Below, piece by piece: positions 1 to 9,463 of a DNA stretch of 64,000 bases (position 1 is the stretch's first letter; each line of letters opens with the position of its first letter). A model generated the notes under the pieces. It searched no databases and had not been told where the DNA came from. It saw nothing but the letters and a program-made list of their open reading frames with translations. This stretch comes from Alphaproteobacteria bacterium (lineage in GTDB: Bacteria > Pseudomonadota > Alphaproteobacteria > Micropepsales > Micropepsaceae): the NCBI GenBank assembly GCA_017308375.1, contig JAFKEW010000049.1, positions 62,001 to 126,000 on the forward strand. The letters run 5' to 3'. The position numbers were made by a program, and so were the translations under genes.

Positions 1-971
1 GCCGAACTGTTTTTGCCGGGGGAGCCATCGGCGTTGGGGAACAGGGGTGCGGTCGCATACTCCATCGCGTCGATGACGAGGGTATCGCCCTCCTCCCACA
101 TGTTCATCGGGTGAAAGACGTAACAGGGATCGGCGGTGAACCAGCGAATGGTTTCGATGCCGGCATCGCGGCGCAGAACACCGATATGCGAGCCCTTGTC
201 CGGCTCCCACGCGAACGGCATCTGGCCAGCCATCGCGCGTTGCAGGCTGCCGCTCAGCGGCAGCACCGGGAACGCCACATAGTTCTTCGTCACGAAGAAA
301 TCGTGGATCATCGAGGAATAGGGTGCCTCGAAGGTATCGAGCCGGGTCACGTTCCCCGCCTTGTCCGCCACGCCATAGGCAAGCCCGTTCGAGAACGGCA
401 GGTCGCCCACCATATAGCCGAAGAAGACGAGTTCGCCGGTTTCGGGGTCGATCTTGGGATGGGCGGTGAAGCGCCCGGCGCGGCCGGCATAATCGCGATA
501 GCCCTTGGGCGCGAGGCTGACCGGATCGAGCTCGAACGGCTGATGCCCCTCCTCCAGCGCGAGAAGACGGTTCGCATGCCAGATGATGTTGGTGTTGGCG
601 GTGCCGCTGTCCTTGCCCACCACAGCGGGGTCCGACGTCATCGGATTGCCGAAGGTGCCGAACAGCGCCTTGTCCGCGTCATTCTCCATCACCCATTTGG
701 GGGTGCGGACATAGCGGTTGCGGTAAGAGACCTTGCCGTTCTGGACGGTGAAGGCATGGATCATCCCGTCGCCCGCGAACCAGTGATAATTGGCATCGCG
801 CGGGTCGAATTGCGGATTGGGGCCGTTGCGGTAATAGGTGCCGGTCAGTTCCGGCGGGATGGCGCCCGTGATCTTCAGTTCCGCGAAATCGTCTTCGCTG
901 CGGACCGGGGCGAAATTGCCGCTGAGATAGGGATTGGATTGCGTGGTCTGCTTCATGGCGGGTTGTGACAT
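1..971 (-). CDS. Carotenoid cleavage oxygenase (RPE65 family), 3' end outside window
   Basis: Non-heme iron enzyme that cleaves carotenoids or related stilbene/lignin-type double bonds. From an ATG at 971 the minus strand reads MSQPAMKQTTQSNPYLSGNF and stays open to the window edge (323 codons), so the C-terminus and fourth iron-binding His are not visible. Three expected His contexts are seen: FTAHPKIDP, MIHDFFVT and YVFHPMNMWEEGD; the early segment GTYYRNGPNPQF is also family-typical. A strong ribosome site (GAGGAGG) lies 7 bases before the ATG. It is divergent from the TetR gene 100 bases away, which probably controls it. Family assignment is firm; the substrate is unknown. Confidence 0.9.
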   Translation of the reverse strand, partial: MSQPAMKQTTQSNPYLSGNFAPVRSEDDFAELKITGAIPPELTGTYYRNGPNPQFDPRDANYHWFAGDGMIHAFTVQNGKVSYRNRYVRTPKWVMENDADKALFGTFGNPMTSDPAVVGKDSGTANTNIIWHANRLLALEEGHQPFELDPVSLAPKGYRDYAGRAGRFTAHPKIDPETGELVFFGYMVGDLPFSNGLAYGVADKAGNVTRLDTFEAPYSSMIHDFFVTKNYVAFPVLPLSGSLQRAMAGQMPFAWEPDKGSHIGVLRRDAGIETIRWFTADPCYVFHPMNMWEEGDTLVIDAMEYATAPLFPNADGSPGKNSS

Positions 972-1011
972 GACAGCCTCCTCACAGGGGGTGGGATCAC
1001 CGGAATGGTTT

Positions 1012-1042
1012 GTATTATACGTTGTAAATTTATATTGTAAAT
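1012..1042. promoter_or_regulatory. AT-rich divergent promoter/operator candidate between carotenoid oxygenase and tetR
   Basis: A short AT-rich island in a GC-rich gap. It holds the palindrome GTAT-T-ATAC (1012-1020) and a direct repeat TTGTAAAT at 1022-1029 and 1035-1042, 13 bases apart. Position between a TetR gene and its divergent neighbour makes it the obvious site for autoregulation, but binding is inferred from location only. Confidence 0.4.
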
Positions 1043-1072
1043 AAGAATCGCAGCCACTGCCCGAGGAATCTG

Positions 1073-1681
1073 TTGCCCCGCGCGCTTTCCCCCGCCGAAG
1101 TCGAATCCTTCCGCGCCCGCCTGTGCGACGCGGCGACCAAGCTGTTTGCCGAACAGGGGCAGGCCGGTTTCACTATGCGCCAGCTGGCGGCGGCGGTCGG
1201 CGTCAGCTCAATGACGCCGTACCGCTATTTCAAGGACAAGGACGATATTCTGGCCGCGGTACGGGCCCGCGCCTTCGATGCCTTTGCCGCCCGGCTGGAA
1301 CAGGCCTTTGCCACCCATGACAGTGCCGCCGCACGCGGCAGCGCGGTGGGCGATGCCTATGTCGATTTCGCCCGATCGAACCCCGAAGCCTACCGGCTGA
1401 TGTTCGATTTCACCCAGGCGCACGAACAGGATTATCCCGATCTTGTCCGCGCTACGGCACGCGCGCGCGCAACCATGACGGCCTATGTCCGCGCCCTGAT
1501 CGACGAAGGCTTTATCACCGGCGACGCGCAATTGATCGGCACCGTGATGTGGGCCGCGCTGCATGGCGCGATGGTGCTCGACTTCGCGGGGCACCTGACG
1601 GCGGATTATGATTTCGAACGTGTCCGGCAGGAACTGTTCCGGCTGGTGGTGGCGGGATACGGCACGAAGGAACCGGCGTGA
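1073..1681 (+). CDS. TetR/AcrR family transcriptional regulator
   Basis: 202-residue one-component repressor. The N-terminal helix-turn-helix is clear (FTMRQLAAAVGVSSMTPYRY, about residues 33-52, followed by FKDKDDILAAV), and the all-helical C-terminal half (FARSNPEAYRLMFDF ... LHGAMVLDFAGHL) matches the ligand-binding domain of the WHG type. The start is a TTG at 1073 preceded by GAGGA at 1063-1067; no better ATG exists. Its stop overlaps the GTG start of the next gene (GTGA), so the two are co-transcribed. Divergent orientation suggests control of the carotenoid oxygenase. The effector is not predictable. Confidence 0.9.
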   Translation: MPRALSPAEVESFRARLCDAATKLFAEQGQAGFTMRQLAAAVGVSSMTPYRYFKDKDDILAAVRARAFDAFAARLEQAFATHDSAAARGSAVGDAYVDFARSNPEAYRLMFDFTQAHEQDYPDLVRATARARATMTAYVRALIDEGFITGDAQLIGTVMWAALHGAMVLDFAGHLTADYDFERVRQELFRLVVAGYGTKEPA

Positions 1682-2700
1682 GCGCGGACAGCGGCGTGGA
1701 CGAAACCGTGGCCTACCCCTTTGCCGCCGACCCGGCACGCGGGACCGTGTTCATGCTGCCGATGCGGCTTCGCGATTTTCGCGCGGCGAGTTTTCTGGAC
1801 GAGCGATTGTTGGAAGGGCGCAGCGGCGGCAACTGGCTGGCGCGCGAACAATGGACCGCGCTGGCGGAGGCGATAGAGCCACAGCCGCTGCATTTCATTT
1901 TTCATATCGGCCACGCCGGATCGACCTTGATCAGCCGCCTGCTGGATGAAACCGGCGTGGTGCTGGGATTGCGCGAACCCTTGGCGCTGCGCCAGATGGC
2001 GGAGGCGTTCGACTTCGCATCTGGCGACGGCGAAACAGAGCGGCTGGCGCAGATGCTGGATTTGCTGTTGCGGCAGTGGGCGCAACCCATAGGCGGCACA
2101 ACGCACACCATCCTGAAGGCAACGAGCAGCGCCGCGCGTCTGGCGCGGCGGCTTCTGACCCTAAGGCCCGAAGCACGCGCGCTCTATCTTCATCTCGATG
2201 CGGAGACCTATCTTGCCACCTTGTTGGCGGGCGCCAATTCGGCACAGGATTTGAACGCACACGGGCCGGAGCGCCTGTTCCGCCTGCGCCGCAATTTGCG
2301 CGATGACACCCTGCCCCAGCCACAGAGCCTTGGTGAACTGGCGGCGATGAGTTTTCTTGCCGAAACCATGACGCGGAAAGCGGTCACAGCCCAATTCGGC
2401 GCGCGGGTACTGCCGCTCGATTTTCACGCCTTTCTGCAGGACCGCGGCCATCACATTGCGCGCATCCTGCACCATTTCGGACTTGATCTCCCGGCAAATG
2501 AAGCCGCAGCGCTGACGGATAGCACGGTGTTTCAACAATATTCCAAGGCGCCGGAACAGCACTATTCACCCGGAGAGCGGGCGCAGATTCTGGCCCGTGC
2601 CGGGGCCGATTATGCCGATGAGATTGCGCGCGGCAAAGACTGGCTCGACCGGATGGCATCACGCCACGAAGCGGCAAAGGGAGCGATGATGGAAACCTAA
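1678..2700 (+). CDS. Sulfotransferase-like P-loop protein
   Basis: 340-residue protein starting at a GTG that overlaps the tetR stop codon. The segment FIFHIGHAGSTLISRLLDE (about residues 73-91) resembles the 5'-phosphosulfate-binding loop of PAPS-dependent sulfotransferases, and the late motif VFQQYSKAPEQHYS is the other family-typical stretch. The first loop lacks the usual basic residue in the GxRSGTT pattern, so catalysis is uncertain. Genes of this type are often found beside TonB-dependent receptors and PKHD oxygenases in Alphaproteobacteria (recalled from general knowledge), which fits this neighbourhood. Role unknown; it may be a regulator or modifier rather than a true sulfotransferase. 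Confidence 0.65.
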   Translation: MSADSGVDETVAYPFAADPARGTVFMLPMRLRDFRAASFLDERLLEGRSGGNWLAREQWTALAEAIEPQPLHFIFHIGHAGSTLISRLLDETGVVLGLREPLALRQMAEAFDFASGDGETERLAQMLDLLLRQWAQPIGGTTHTILKATSSAARLARRLLTLRPEARALYLHLDAETYLATLLAGANSAQDLNAHGPERLFRLRRNLRDDTLPQPQSLGELAAMSFLAETMTRKAVTAQFGARVLPLDFHAFLQDRGHHIARILHHFGLDLPANEAAALTDSTVFQQYSKAPEQHYSPGERAQILARAGADYADEIARGKDWLDRMASRHEAAKGAMMET

Positions 2701-2712
2701 TCGGACCACATA

Positions 2713-3375
2713 TTAATCTGACCATTGGCGCATCAGGTTCTGGCACACCGCCTCCAGCCGGACACGGCTTTGCCATTGCATTTTCAGGCCTTCAAGGGCA
2801 CCGACCTCGTTCAATTCATAAAGCAGATTGCGTTTGGCCTGATCGGCGACAAAGCTTTCGATGAAGGTGAGCGAAACCAGCCGCACGCCGCGCTTCACCG
2901 GCCGCACCTCATGCAAGGTGGTGGAGGGATAAAGGATGCAGGAACCGGGCGCCCCCTTGAACAGGGCCGGCCGCGCACCCAGATGCACCGTCAATTCCCC
3001 ACCTTCATAGGTTGCCGGATCGGAAAGAAAAACCGTACAGGAAATATCGGAGCGAAGCGGCCCGGTGGGCAATTGCATATGGGCGGCATCGGCATGGACG
3101 CCATATTGCATGCCGGGTTCATAACGCGACAGCAGCGGCGGGGCGAACCGCTTCGGGAACGTGAAATCGCGAAATTCGCGGCTGCGCATCAGCGCATTGG
3201 CGACGAGCTGCACCGATTCGGCATAAAGCGGGTGGGCAGTATCGGCCTGACGATTGTCCTTCGCCTCATGCGCCGGATTGGAGAGGCGGCCATCGACAAA
3301 TGTCATTCGCGAAGCGATATCGCCGAGGCGTGCGACCTCGCCCGCTTCGAGAAGACCCGGAATCTCAAGAAACAT
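2713..3375 (-). CDS. PKHD-type Fe(II)/2-oxoglutarate hydroxylase (PiuC/YbiX family)
   Basis: 220-residue oxygenase with the full facial triad: H94 and D96 in YGVHADAAH, distal H155 in STTLHEVRPV, and R165 in KRGVRLVSLTF for 2-oxoglutarate. Length and motif spacing match the PiuC family, whose members commonly accompany TonB-dependent receptors. It is convergent with the sulfotransferase-like gene (12 bases between stops). The ribosome site before the ATG at 3375 is weak (GC-rich, no clear AGGAGG). Substrate unknown; a peptide or siderophore-type molecule taken up by the nearby receptors is one possibility. Confidence 0.87.
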   Translation of the reverse strand: MFLEIPGLLEAGEVARLGDIASRMTFVDGRLSNPAHEAKDNRQADTAHPLYAESVQLVANALMRSREFRDFTFPKRFAPPLLSRYEPGMQYGVHADAAHMQLPTGPLRSDISCTVFLSDPATYEGGELTVHLGARPALFKGAPGSCILYPSTTLHEVRPVKRGVRLVSLTFIESFVADQAKRNLLYELNEVGALEGLKMQWQSRVRLEAVCQNLMRQWSD

Positions 3376-3451
3376 GGCGCGCCGCCGGATGGATTTTCGA
3401 AGCGGCAGATTAGCAAAGAATGGATAGGGGACGGAATATCGCCGGCAGTAT

Positions 3452-4870
3452 CTAGGGCGCGGCGGCGGTGGATATGACGGTGATTTCGCTTTCCACCGTC
3501 ACGATTTCGGTGCCGCCGTCGCGCACCGCGAGCATGGCCGCAATCTCCCGGTGGCGGACCGCATCGAGCCGGTAACCCCACATGGCGAGCGCACCCAGAA
3601 GCAGCACCGCAATGGGGGCAATGACGAAGCACCATTCGAGCCCGGCAATCGCCGACGGCGTATTGACCGCCCCTTCCGCCGCATTGAAGCCGAGCAACGC
3701 CAGAATGGGATAGGTGATGCCGACCGGGACGGCAGAGCCGATTTTCATCGTGCAGGTCATCAGCGAATAGAGCAGCGGCGTGCGGTCACGCCCGGTTTCG
3801 AGCCGGACCTCGTCACAGACATCGGCCACCATGGCATTCAGCAGCAGCGCATAGGAATTGGCCGCGAAGCCGACCAGAAACATCGCCGGCGCCATCAGCA
3901 GCATGGAGGCACGCGGCAGCGCAAGCACAACCGCCTGCAGCACCACATTGATCACGGCGGCGAGCATGATGGTGCGATGTTTGCCGAGCCGCATCGCGAT
4001 ATGGGCAAAGGCCGGTGCCCCACCAAGACCGGCCGCGATATAGATGAAAAGAAGAATGTTCGCCTCCGCGAAGCTGTAACCGCGGGCGTCACAGAAGAAA
4101 AAGAAATAGAGCGCACCCATCATGGAGGGGCCGAGTGTCAGGAAAAAATTGGCGAACAGAATGCGTGCCATGTTCGGTTGCGCAATCAGGCTCAGATAAT
4201 CGCGCAGGGAAAAATGATTCACGATTTCGTCCGCGGGCCGCGGCGGATCGCGCACCACCATCACGGCAAAAAACACGGTCAACGGCACCGCAAGCATCAG
4301 GAAACCGCCCATGGTGCGGACGGCCGCAGCCTCGCCCGCGTTCCAGATCCAGGCCAGCACCGGCGGGATCATCAACATCAGAACTGCGCCGCCCAGACCG
4401 GCAAATTGCAGCCAGGCATAAAGGCGGGAGCGTTCGTGATAACCCGGCACAAGGGCAGCACCCCAGGAATTGGTCGCCAGCATCGACATCGAATAGCCGA
4501 GATAGAAAACCAGCAGCCAGAACACGAGATAGAAAAGACCCGCCCCCACCGGCGCCATGAACACGGCCAGCGCACTGACGATCAGGATCGGTACACTGAG
4601 CATCAGCCAGGGGCGGAAACGGCCGAAGCGTGAATGTGTCCGCTCCATCGCGATGCCGAGCGCCGGATCAAAGCTGATGGCGATCAATTGCACGACAGTG
4701 AAAGCGAACCCAACCGCGGAGAGCGAAAGCCCGATATGGCTGGCATAATAATTGGGCAGATGCACCGCCAGCGGCAATTGCAATGCGCCGACCGGCAGGG
4801 CCGCGGATGCGAACGCACCCAGCACAAATGCCGGGAGCCGGCCAGACGCGCGATCGCGTTCGGTTGTCAT
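3452..4870 (-). CDS. MFS transporter of the GPH (glycoside-pentoside-hexuronide) cation symporter type
   Basis: 472-residue polytopic inner-membrane protein with about 12 hydrophobic segments. The motif FDPALGIAMERTHSRFGRFR followed by PW is the hallmark loop 2-3 motif of MelB-like GPH symporters. I chose the ATG at 4870 (MTTERDRASG) because GGGAGG sits directly upstream; the open frame continues 35 codons further back but with non-conserved sequence. It is divergent from the flavin monooxygenase gene and likely supplies the cytoplasmic-membrane step for a glycoside or related compound in this uptake region. The real substrate cannot be read from sequence. Confidence 0.85.
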   Translation of the reverse strand: MTTERDRASGRLPAFVLGAFASAALPVGALQLPLAVHLPNYYASHIGLSLSAVGFAFTVVQLIAISFDPALGIAMERTHSRFGRFRPWLMLSVPILIVSALAVFMAPVGAGLFYLVFWLLVFYLGYSMSMLATNSWGAALVPGYHERSRLYAWLQFAGLGGAVLMLMIPPVLAWIWNAGEAAAVRTMGGFLMLAVPLTVFFAVMVVRDPPRPADEIVNHFSLRDYLSLIAQPNMARILFANFFLTLGPSMMGALYFFFFCDARGYSFAEANILLFIYIAAGLGGAPAFAHIAMRLGKHRTIMLAAVINVVLQAVVLALPRASMLLMAPAMFLVGFAANSYALLLNAMVADVCDEVRLETGRDRTPLLYSLMTCTMKIGSAVPVGITYPILALLGFNAAEGAVNTPSAIAGLEWCFVIAPIAVLLLGALAMWGYRLDAVRHREIAAMLAVRDGGTEIVTVESEITVISTAAAP

Positions 4871-5037
4871 GAACCTCCCTGCCGCCTCCCGGCGCGATCC
4901 GGGCATTCCCGGTACCGTAACGGCACATCTAACCACCGCCGCAACAAGGCGCCAAGCGTGTGTTTTTGGCCGCAAGGTGCATGGACGGCGGGCGATGCTG
5001 CGCTAAGCTGAACGGAGAACAACAACGGGAGGACGGC

Positions 5038-6282
5038 ATGCGGTTTGGCGTGTTCTACGAGATGCAATTGCCCAGGCCATGGGGGCCGGATGACGAGCGC
5101 AAACTGTTCCACGACGCGCTGGAACAGGTGGTGCTCGCCGACCGGCTGGGCTTCGATTACGCCTGGGAAGTGGAACATCATTTTCTGGATGAATATTCAC
5201 ACTCCTCATCGCCGGAGGTTTTTCTGGCCGCCGCGGCGGCGCGCACCAGCCGCATCCGGCTGGGCCATGGCATCCGCCAGGTGATCCCCAATTACAATCA
5301 TCCGGCCCGCACCGCCGAATGCCTGGCCACGCTGGATCTTCTTTCCAACGGGCGGGTGGAGTTCGGCATCGGCGAAGGCGCAACGCGATTGGAACTGGGC
5401 GGTTTCAAGATTCCGGCGAAAGAAAAACGCGCCATGTCGCTGGAAGCGGCGGAGCAGATCGCCAATATGATGGCGCTGGAGCCCTATCCCGGTTTCGAGG
5501 GGCAGTATTTTTCGATGCCGTGCCGCAATGTGTTGCCCAAGCCGGTGCAGAAGCCGCACCCGCCGATGTGGATCGCCTGCACCAATCGCGACACCATCAA
5601 GCTGGCGGCGAAACTGGGTCTGGGGGCGCTGGCCTTTTCCTTCGTCGATCCGGAGGAGGCGCGCAACTGGGCCGACATCTATTACGGCATCATCAAGTCG
5701 GAAGAGTGCGTGCCGCTGGGCCGCACGGTGAATGCCAATATCGCGATGGTCTCCTCCTTCTCGCTGCATCAGGACCGGGCGGAGGCGATCCGGCGCGGGC
5801 ACGAAGGCTTTGAATTCTTCGGTTATGCCCTGAATGCGCTGGTGGCGCATGACACGGTGCCGGGGCGCACCAATCTGTGGGGCGAATATCTTGCCCAGCG
5901 CGGCAACCGCACCGATGAGATCATTGCGGCGTCGCGCGAGGGTGCCCAATCCTCCGGCATCGGTACGCCCGAAGACATGCGGACCCATCTGCGCGCACTT
6001 CAAGGCGCCGGTGTGGACCAGGTGATCTTCCTGCAGCAGGCCGGCCGCAACCGGCATGAACATATCTGCCAGTCGCTGCAATTGTTCGCCGATACGGTGA
6101 TGGTGGAATTTCGTGAGGCTGCTGCGGCACGCGAAAAGGCGAAACAGGAAGCGCTTCAGCCCTATATCGATGCGGCGCTGAAGCGGAAGCAATGGATGCA
6201 GCCACTGGGCAAGGATGACGTGCCGGTGGTGCGCGCTTCGGTCAAGCAGGCGCAGGTGGGCGGCACGCTGGGCGCGGGCTGA
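5038..6282 (+). CDS. LLM-class flavin-dependent oxidoreductase (bacterial luciferase-like)
   Basis: 414-residue protein with the luciferase-like barrel: MRFGVFYEMQLPRPW at the N-terminus, EVEHHFLDEYSHSSSPEVFL, RIRLGHGIRQVIPNYNHPAR and GRVEFGIGEGATRLEL are typical active-site and FMN-binding stretches. The start at 5038 has GGGAGGA four bases upstream; a longer in-frame start at 4960 has no ribosome site. An unusually long C-terminal helical tail follows the barrel. A strong terminator follows. It may oxidise a substrate delivered by the neighbouring transporters; the family is too broad to name one. Confidence 0.85.
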   Translation: MRFGVFYEMQLPRPWGPDDERKLFHDALEQVVLADRLGFDYAWEVEHHFLDEYSHSSSPEVFLAAAAARTSRIRLGHGIRQVIPNYNHPARTAECLATLDLLSNGRVEFGIGEGATRLELGGFKIPAKEKRAMSLEAAEQIANMMALEPYPGFEGQYFSMPCRNVLPKPVQKPHPPMWIACTNRDTIKLAAKLGLGALAFSFVDPEEARNWADIYYGIIKSEECVPLGRTVNANIAMVSSFSLHQDRAEAIRRGHEGFEFFGYALNALVAHDTVPGRTNLWGEYLAQRGNRTDEIIAASREGAQSSGIGTPEDMRTHLRALQGAGVDQVIFLQQAGRNRHEHICQSLQLFADTVMVEFREAAAAREKAKQEALQPYIDAALKRKQWMQPLGKDDVPVVRASVKQAQVGGTLGAG

Positions 6283-6314
6283 AGCCGCACGCTTCGCCGG
6301 GCAAATACGAGAAC

Positions 6315-6350
6315 AAAAAAGAAGGGCGCCGGTTTCCCGGCGCCCTTTTT
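6315..6350. terminator. Bidirectional intrinsic terminator between LLM gene and receptor 1
   Basis: Perfect 9-bp stem GGGCGCCGG (6324-6332), loop TTTC, CCGGCGCCC (6337-6345), with five T after it and an A-run before it (6315-6320). It can therefore end the plus-strand monooxygenase transcript and the converging minus-strand receptor transcript. Confidence 0.9.
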
Positions 6351-6370
6351 CGTTGAAGCGTCGCGGCTTT

Positions 6371-9300
6371 TTAGAAGTGCGCGCCGACGCGGATGCCGAA
6401 GGTACGCGGATCGGTGAGGAAGATGTTGGTGTAGAGACCCGACGTTGCACTGGTCAGGTATTCACCGGTGATGTTCGCCTCATCGAACACGTTCTTCACA
6501 TAGGCCGCGACATACCACTTGTTCTCCGGCGCGTTGAGCGTGATCTGGGCATTGGTCATTTCCCACGATCCAATCGCGTCAGCCGAGGTGTTGAAGATGC
6601 TGCCCCACATATCGGCCTGCCAGTAGAAGTCCACCCGCGGCACGATGTTGTAACCATTGTCGAGCGGCATGGTGTATTGCGCACCGATGCTGATCGTCCA
6701 TGGCGGGGTGTTCTGCAACTCGTTGCCCTTCAGCGGCACATGCACGCCGTCGGACTTGTTGGCCCCATTGGTCGGATCGACCTCGGAATAGCCGAAGGCG
6801 TTCAGCAGCGGCGCCAAATCCTGGTTGCAGCTGCCGAAATTGGTCTGTGCCACGCCATGGGCGGCAATGGCCTTCGACCCGCCCGGAGGTGCGAAGAAGA
6901 GACCACCAAGGCCAGCACCAGCAGCGGCCGCCTGGAAGGCAGGGTTGTCGGCTGGCGAAAGTGTCTGACCGCCGGTCATGTACAGCACGCAGTTCTGGCC
7001 GATACTGGCGGCGAGTGTCGCGTCCTTGATCAGCACCACGTCGCTGCGCCCGTTGGTCAGATTGCGCTGATTGATCAGCGCAACATCGCCGATGCTGGAG
7101 TTGGTGTGGCCGATATTCAAGTTGAACTGCCAGTTATCGTCCGGCACATACATGAACTCGCCTTCCAGACCCCACAACCTTGCGCTGATGTTCTGGTTGA
7201 CGGAGGTGTTGGCGACAATCGCCGAGACCTGCAGGCTTTCGTAATTGTAGTACCAGGCCGAAATATTCGCCTGCAACGTGCTGTTCAACAGCAGGTTCTT
7301 GGTGCCGACTTCGAAGGCATCAATGCCTTCGGGCTGATAGGACGGCGGAATGCCAAGACCCGGCTGGACGCCCGGATTGAAGCCACCGGCCTTATAACCA
7401 CGCGCGTAAGAGGCATAGACCGTGGTCTGGTCGGTGAAATCAAGCTTCGGTGTCCAGTTCAACACTGCGCGCCCGGTCCACTTTTTGAAGCTGACGCTGT
7501 TGACCTGATAGAGATCGTTCGGACCAAGTGGTGTTGCCGCGGGGCAACCGGCACCGGGCTGGGTGCCATTGGAGCAGTCGAAATCTTTCAACCCCGCGCC
7601 AACTAGATATTCTGCCGCTGCCTGTTCCGTCGGCGTGCCGATCGGCACGACGCCCGGGAAGATGAAGATACGGCCGATCTGGTCCTTGGAGTCCACCGTG
7701 TAGCGGGCACCGACCGTCAGCTTCAGGGTATCGGGGACGATGTCGTAATAGACTTCACCGAAGACTGCCTTCGATTCCAGCCGGTTGTCTGTCCCATCAT
7801 TGTGATAGTAACCGGGGTTGATACAGCCCTGCGGCAGGCAGCCGGTTGGATTCTGCAACGCACCAAGGATCGACCCAACGGCGAGGAATGGATAGTCGAA
7901 GGTGTTCGCCATGATGAAGTAATCGCCATGGGTTTCCTGCTTCAGATAGTAGCCGGCGAGCAGGAAGTTCAGCGGCCCGTCGAAGCTGGAGTTGAAGCGC
8001 AATTCATAGGAATTCTGCTTGCTGTAATCGTCCGACTGGTCATAGGCCGAGACGTTGGGCAGGAATTCCTTGATATTGCCGCTGGCGAGACCGAGGCCGC
8101 CAATGCCCGAAACCGGAAGCATGCCCGGCGTCGAGAGATAAGGCGCATAGTGCGCCGCATAGGCCGGGCCGCCGAACGAGGTGAGCAAACCGTTCAATGT
8201 CGCCTTTGCGGTCGCGAGAGTGACCGGATTGAATGGCTGACCCGCCACGCTGTTGTAGCTCTGCTGGCTGAAGGTGGCGTGATAATCGTAGCCCGCGACG
8301 AAGGTGGCATCGAGCCAATCGGCCAGATGCTGTTTGACGTTCAGGGCCACAAACTCATCCCGCGCATGATAGACCGGCGCGAAGTCCGAATTGACCTGAC
8401 GCAGATTTGGCGGGTTCAGCACATTGGCCGGGGCCGGCGGTATGGGCTGTTGCGACAAATCGAACAACCCCATATTGGCAAAATTCCCAACAAACCCACT
8501 GATGACTGCCGGATTATTAGGCAAAGCACCTGCTGCTACGAGCGCTTGGGCGATTGACCCGCCGAATCCAGCGAGTCCCTGTCGGCTTGAGGCAATGGTG
8601 GCGAGCGATGCATTCAGATTGGTCACGCCATTCGTGAGCGAGTCCGGCAGACAGCCCAGCGTCCCGGTCGGGTCACTGGAGCAAAGCTGCTTGCGCGAGC
8701 GCATCTTGCTGTCGGCTTCATGCGAATAGGCACCGATCAGATCGATGGTGGTGTTGGCGGTAGGCTGCCACCGCACGCTGCCGCGCAGCGAATAGGTGTC
8801 CTGACTGTCGATATCGCTGTTGTCGAAAATGTTCTTCACGTAACCGTCGTGCCGGGTCCAGTCACCCGCGAGACGGACGGCCAGTTCATCGGTCACGATC
8901 GGGATATTGATGTAGCCGCGGATCTGAGAGGCATTGTAATTGCCGTAGCTGGCTTCCGCCTCGCCCGACAATTCAGAGAGATCCGGCCTGTGGGTGATGA
9001 TATTCACCGCGCCGCCGGTGGCGCCACGGCCGAACAGCGTGCTCTGCGGGCCGCGCAGAACCTCGACCCGCTCCAGGTCGTAGAAGCTTGCTTCGGAGAG
9101 CGGCGGGCTGGCCAGGAAGACATCGTCCATATGGACGGCGACGCCGGATTCGGCGTCGTAACCGACGGCCGTGATACCGATACCGCGGATCTGGAAGTTG
9201 GAGCCGGTGAAGTTGCCCTTCGTGTAGCTCACGTTCGGGGTGGAGAATTGCAGGTCCTTGAATTCGGTAACCTGGTGGGCCTTCAAATCTTCGGATGAAT

Positions 9301-9463
9301 AGGCCGTCACGGCGATTGGAACGGTCTGGACGTCTTCGGCGCGCTTTTCAGCGGTCACCACGACGGTTTCAATCTGTGCCAATGCTGGAATGGCTGTGGA
9401 AAGAAGTAGGGCACTCGCAAGAACTGCGGAACGGCTGCAACGCAACCCACCCGTAAAAGACAT
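6371..9463 (-). CDS. TonB-dependent outer-membrane receptor 1
   Basis: 1030-residue receptor. A signal peptide (hydrophobic core ASALLLSTAIPALAQ) is followed at once by the TonB-box-like ETVVVTAEKRAEDVQ, a plug with QIRGIGI and LRGPQSTLFGRGATGGAVNI, and a long beta-barrel ending in aromatic F (RTFGIRVGAHF). The start has AGGGGAGG upstream. It is the first of three tandem paralogues and is most like receptor 3 (same ETVVVTA, EDVQTVPIAVTAYSS and DPRT-F/Y-G endings). Large extracellular loops contain Cys-bearing inserts. Such IroN/FecA/OAR-like receptors import siderophores, oligosaccharides or aromatic compounds; nothing here identifies which. Confidence 0.93.
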   Translation of the reverse strand: MSFTGGLRCSRSAVLASALLLSTAIPALAQIETVVVTAEKRAEDVQTVPIAVTAYSSEDLKAHQVTEFKDLQFSTPNVSYTKGNFTGSNFQIRGIGITAVGYDAESGVAVHMDDVFLASPPLSEASFYDLERVEVLRGPQSTLFGRGATGGAVNIITHRPDLSELSGEAEASYGNYNASQIRGYINIPIVTDELAVRLAGDWTRHDGYVKNIFDNSDIDSQDTYSLRGSVRWQPTANTTIDLIGAYSHEADSKMRSRKQLCSSDPTGTLGCLPDSLTNGVTNLNASLATIASSRQGLAGFGGSIAQALVAAGALPNNPAVISGFVGNFANMGLFDLSQQPIPPAPANVLNPPNLRQVNSDFAPVYHARDEFVALNVKQHLADWLDATFVAGYDYHATFSQQSYNSVAGQPFNPVTLATAKATLNGLLTSFGGPAYAAHYAPYLSTPGMLPVSGIGGLGLASGNIKEFLPNVSAYDQSDDYSKQNSYELRFNSSFDGPLNFLLAGYYLKQETHGDYFIMANTFDYPFLAVGSILGALQNPTGCLPQGCINPGYYHNDGTDNRLESKAVFGEVYYDIVPDTLKLTVGARYTVDSKDQIGRIFIFPGVVPIGTPTEQAAAEYLVGAGLKDFDCSNGTQPGAGCPAATPLGPNDLYQVNSVSFKKWTGRAVLNWTPKLDFTDQTTVYASYARGYKAGGFNPGVQPGLGIPPSYQPEGIDAFEVGTKNLLLNSTLQANISAWYYNYESLQVSAIVANTSVNQNISARLWGLEGEFMYVPDDNWQFNLNIGHTNSSIGDVALINQRNLTNGRSDVVLIKDATLAASIGQNCVLYMTGGQTLSPADNPAFQAAAAGAGLGGLFFAPPGGSKAIAAHGVAQTNFGSCNQDLAPLLNAFGYSEVDPTNGANKSDGVHVPLKGNELQNTPPWTISIGAQYTMPLDNGYNIVPRVDFYWQADMWGSIFNTSADAIGSWEMTNAQITLNAPENKWYVAAYVKNVFDEANITGEYLTSATSGLYTNIFLTDPRTFGIRVGAHF

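Noticed and set aside
111..968. Long plus-strand open frame at the left edge
   Set aside because: It is the shadow of the carotenoid oxygenase on the minus strand, which shows the conserved His motifs.
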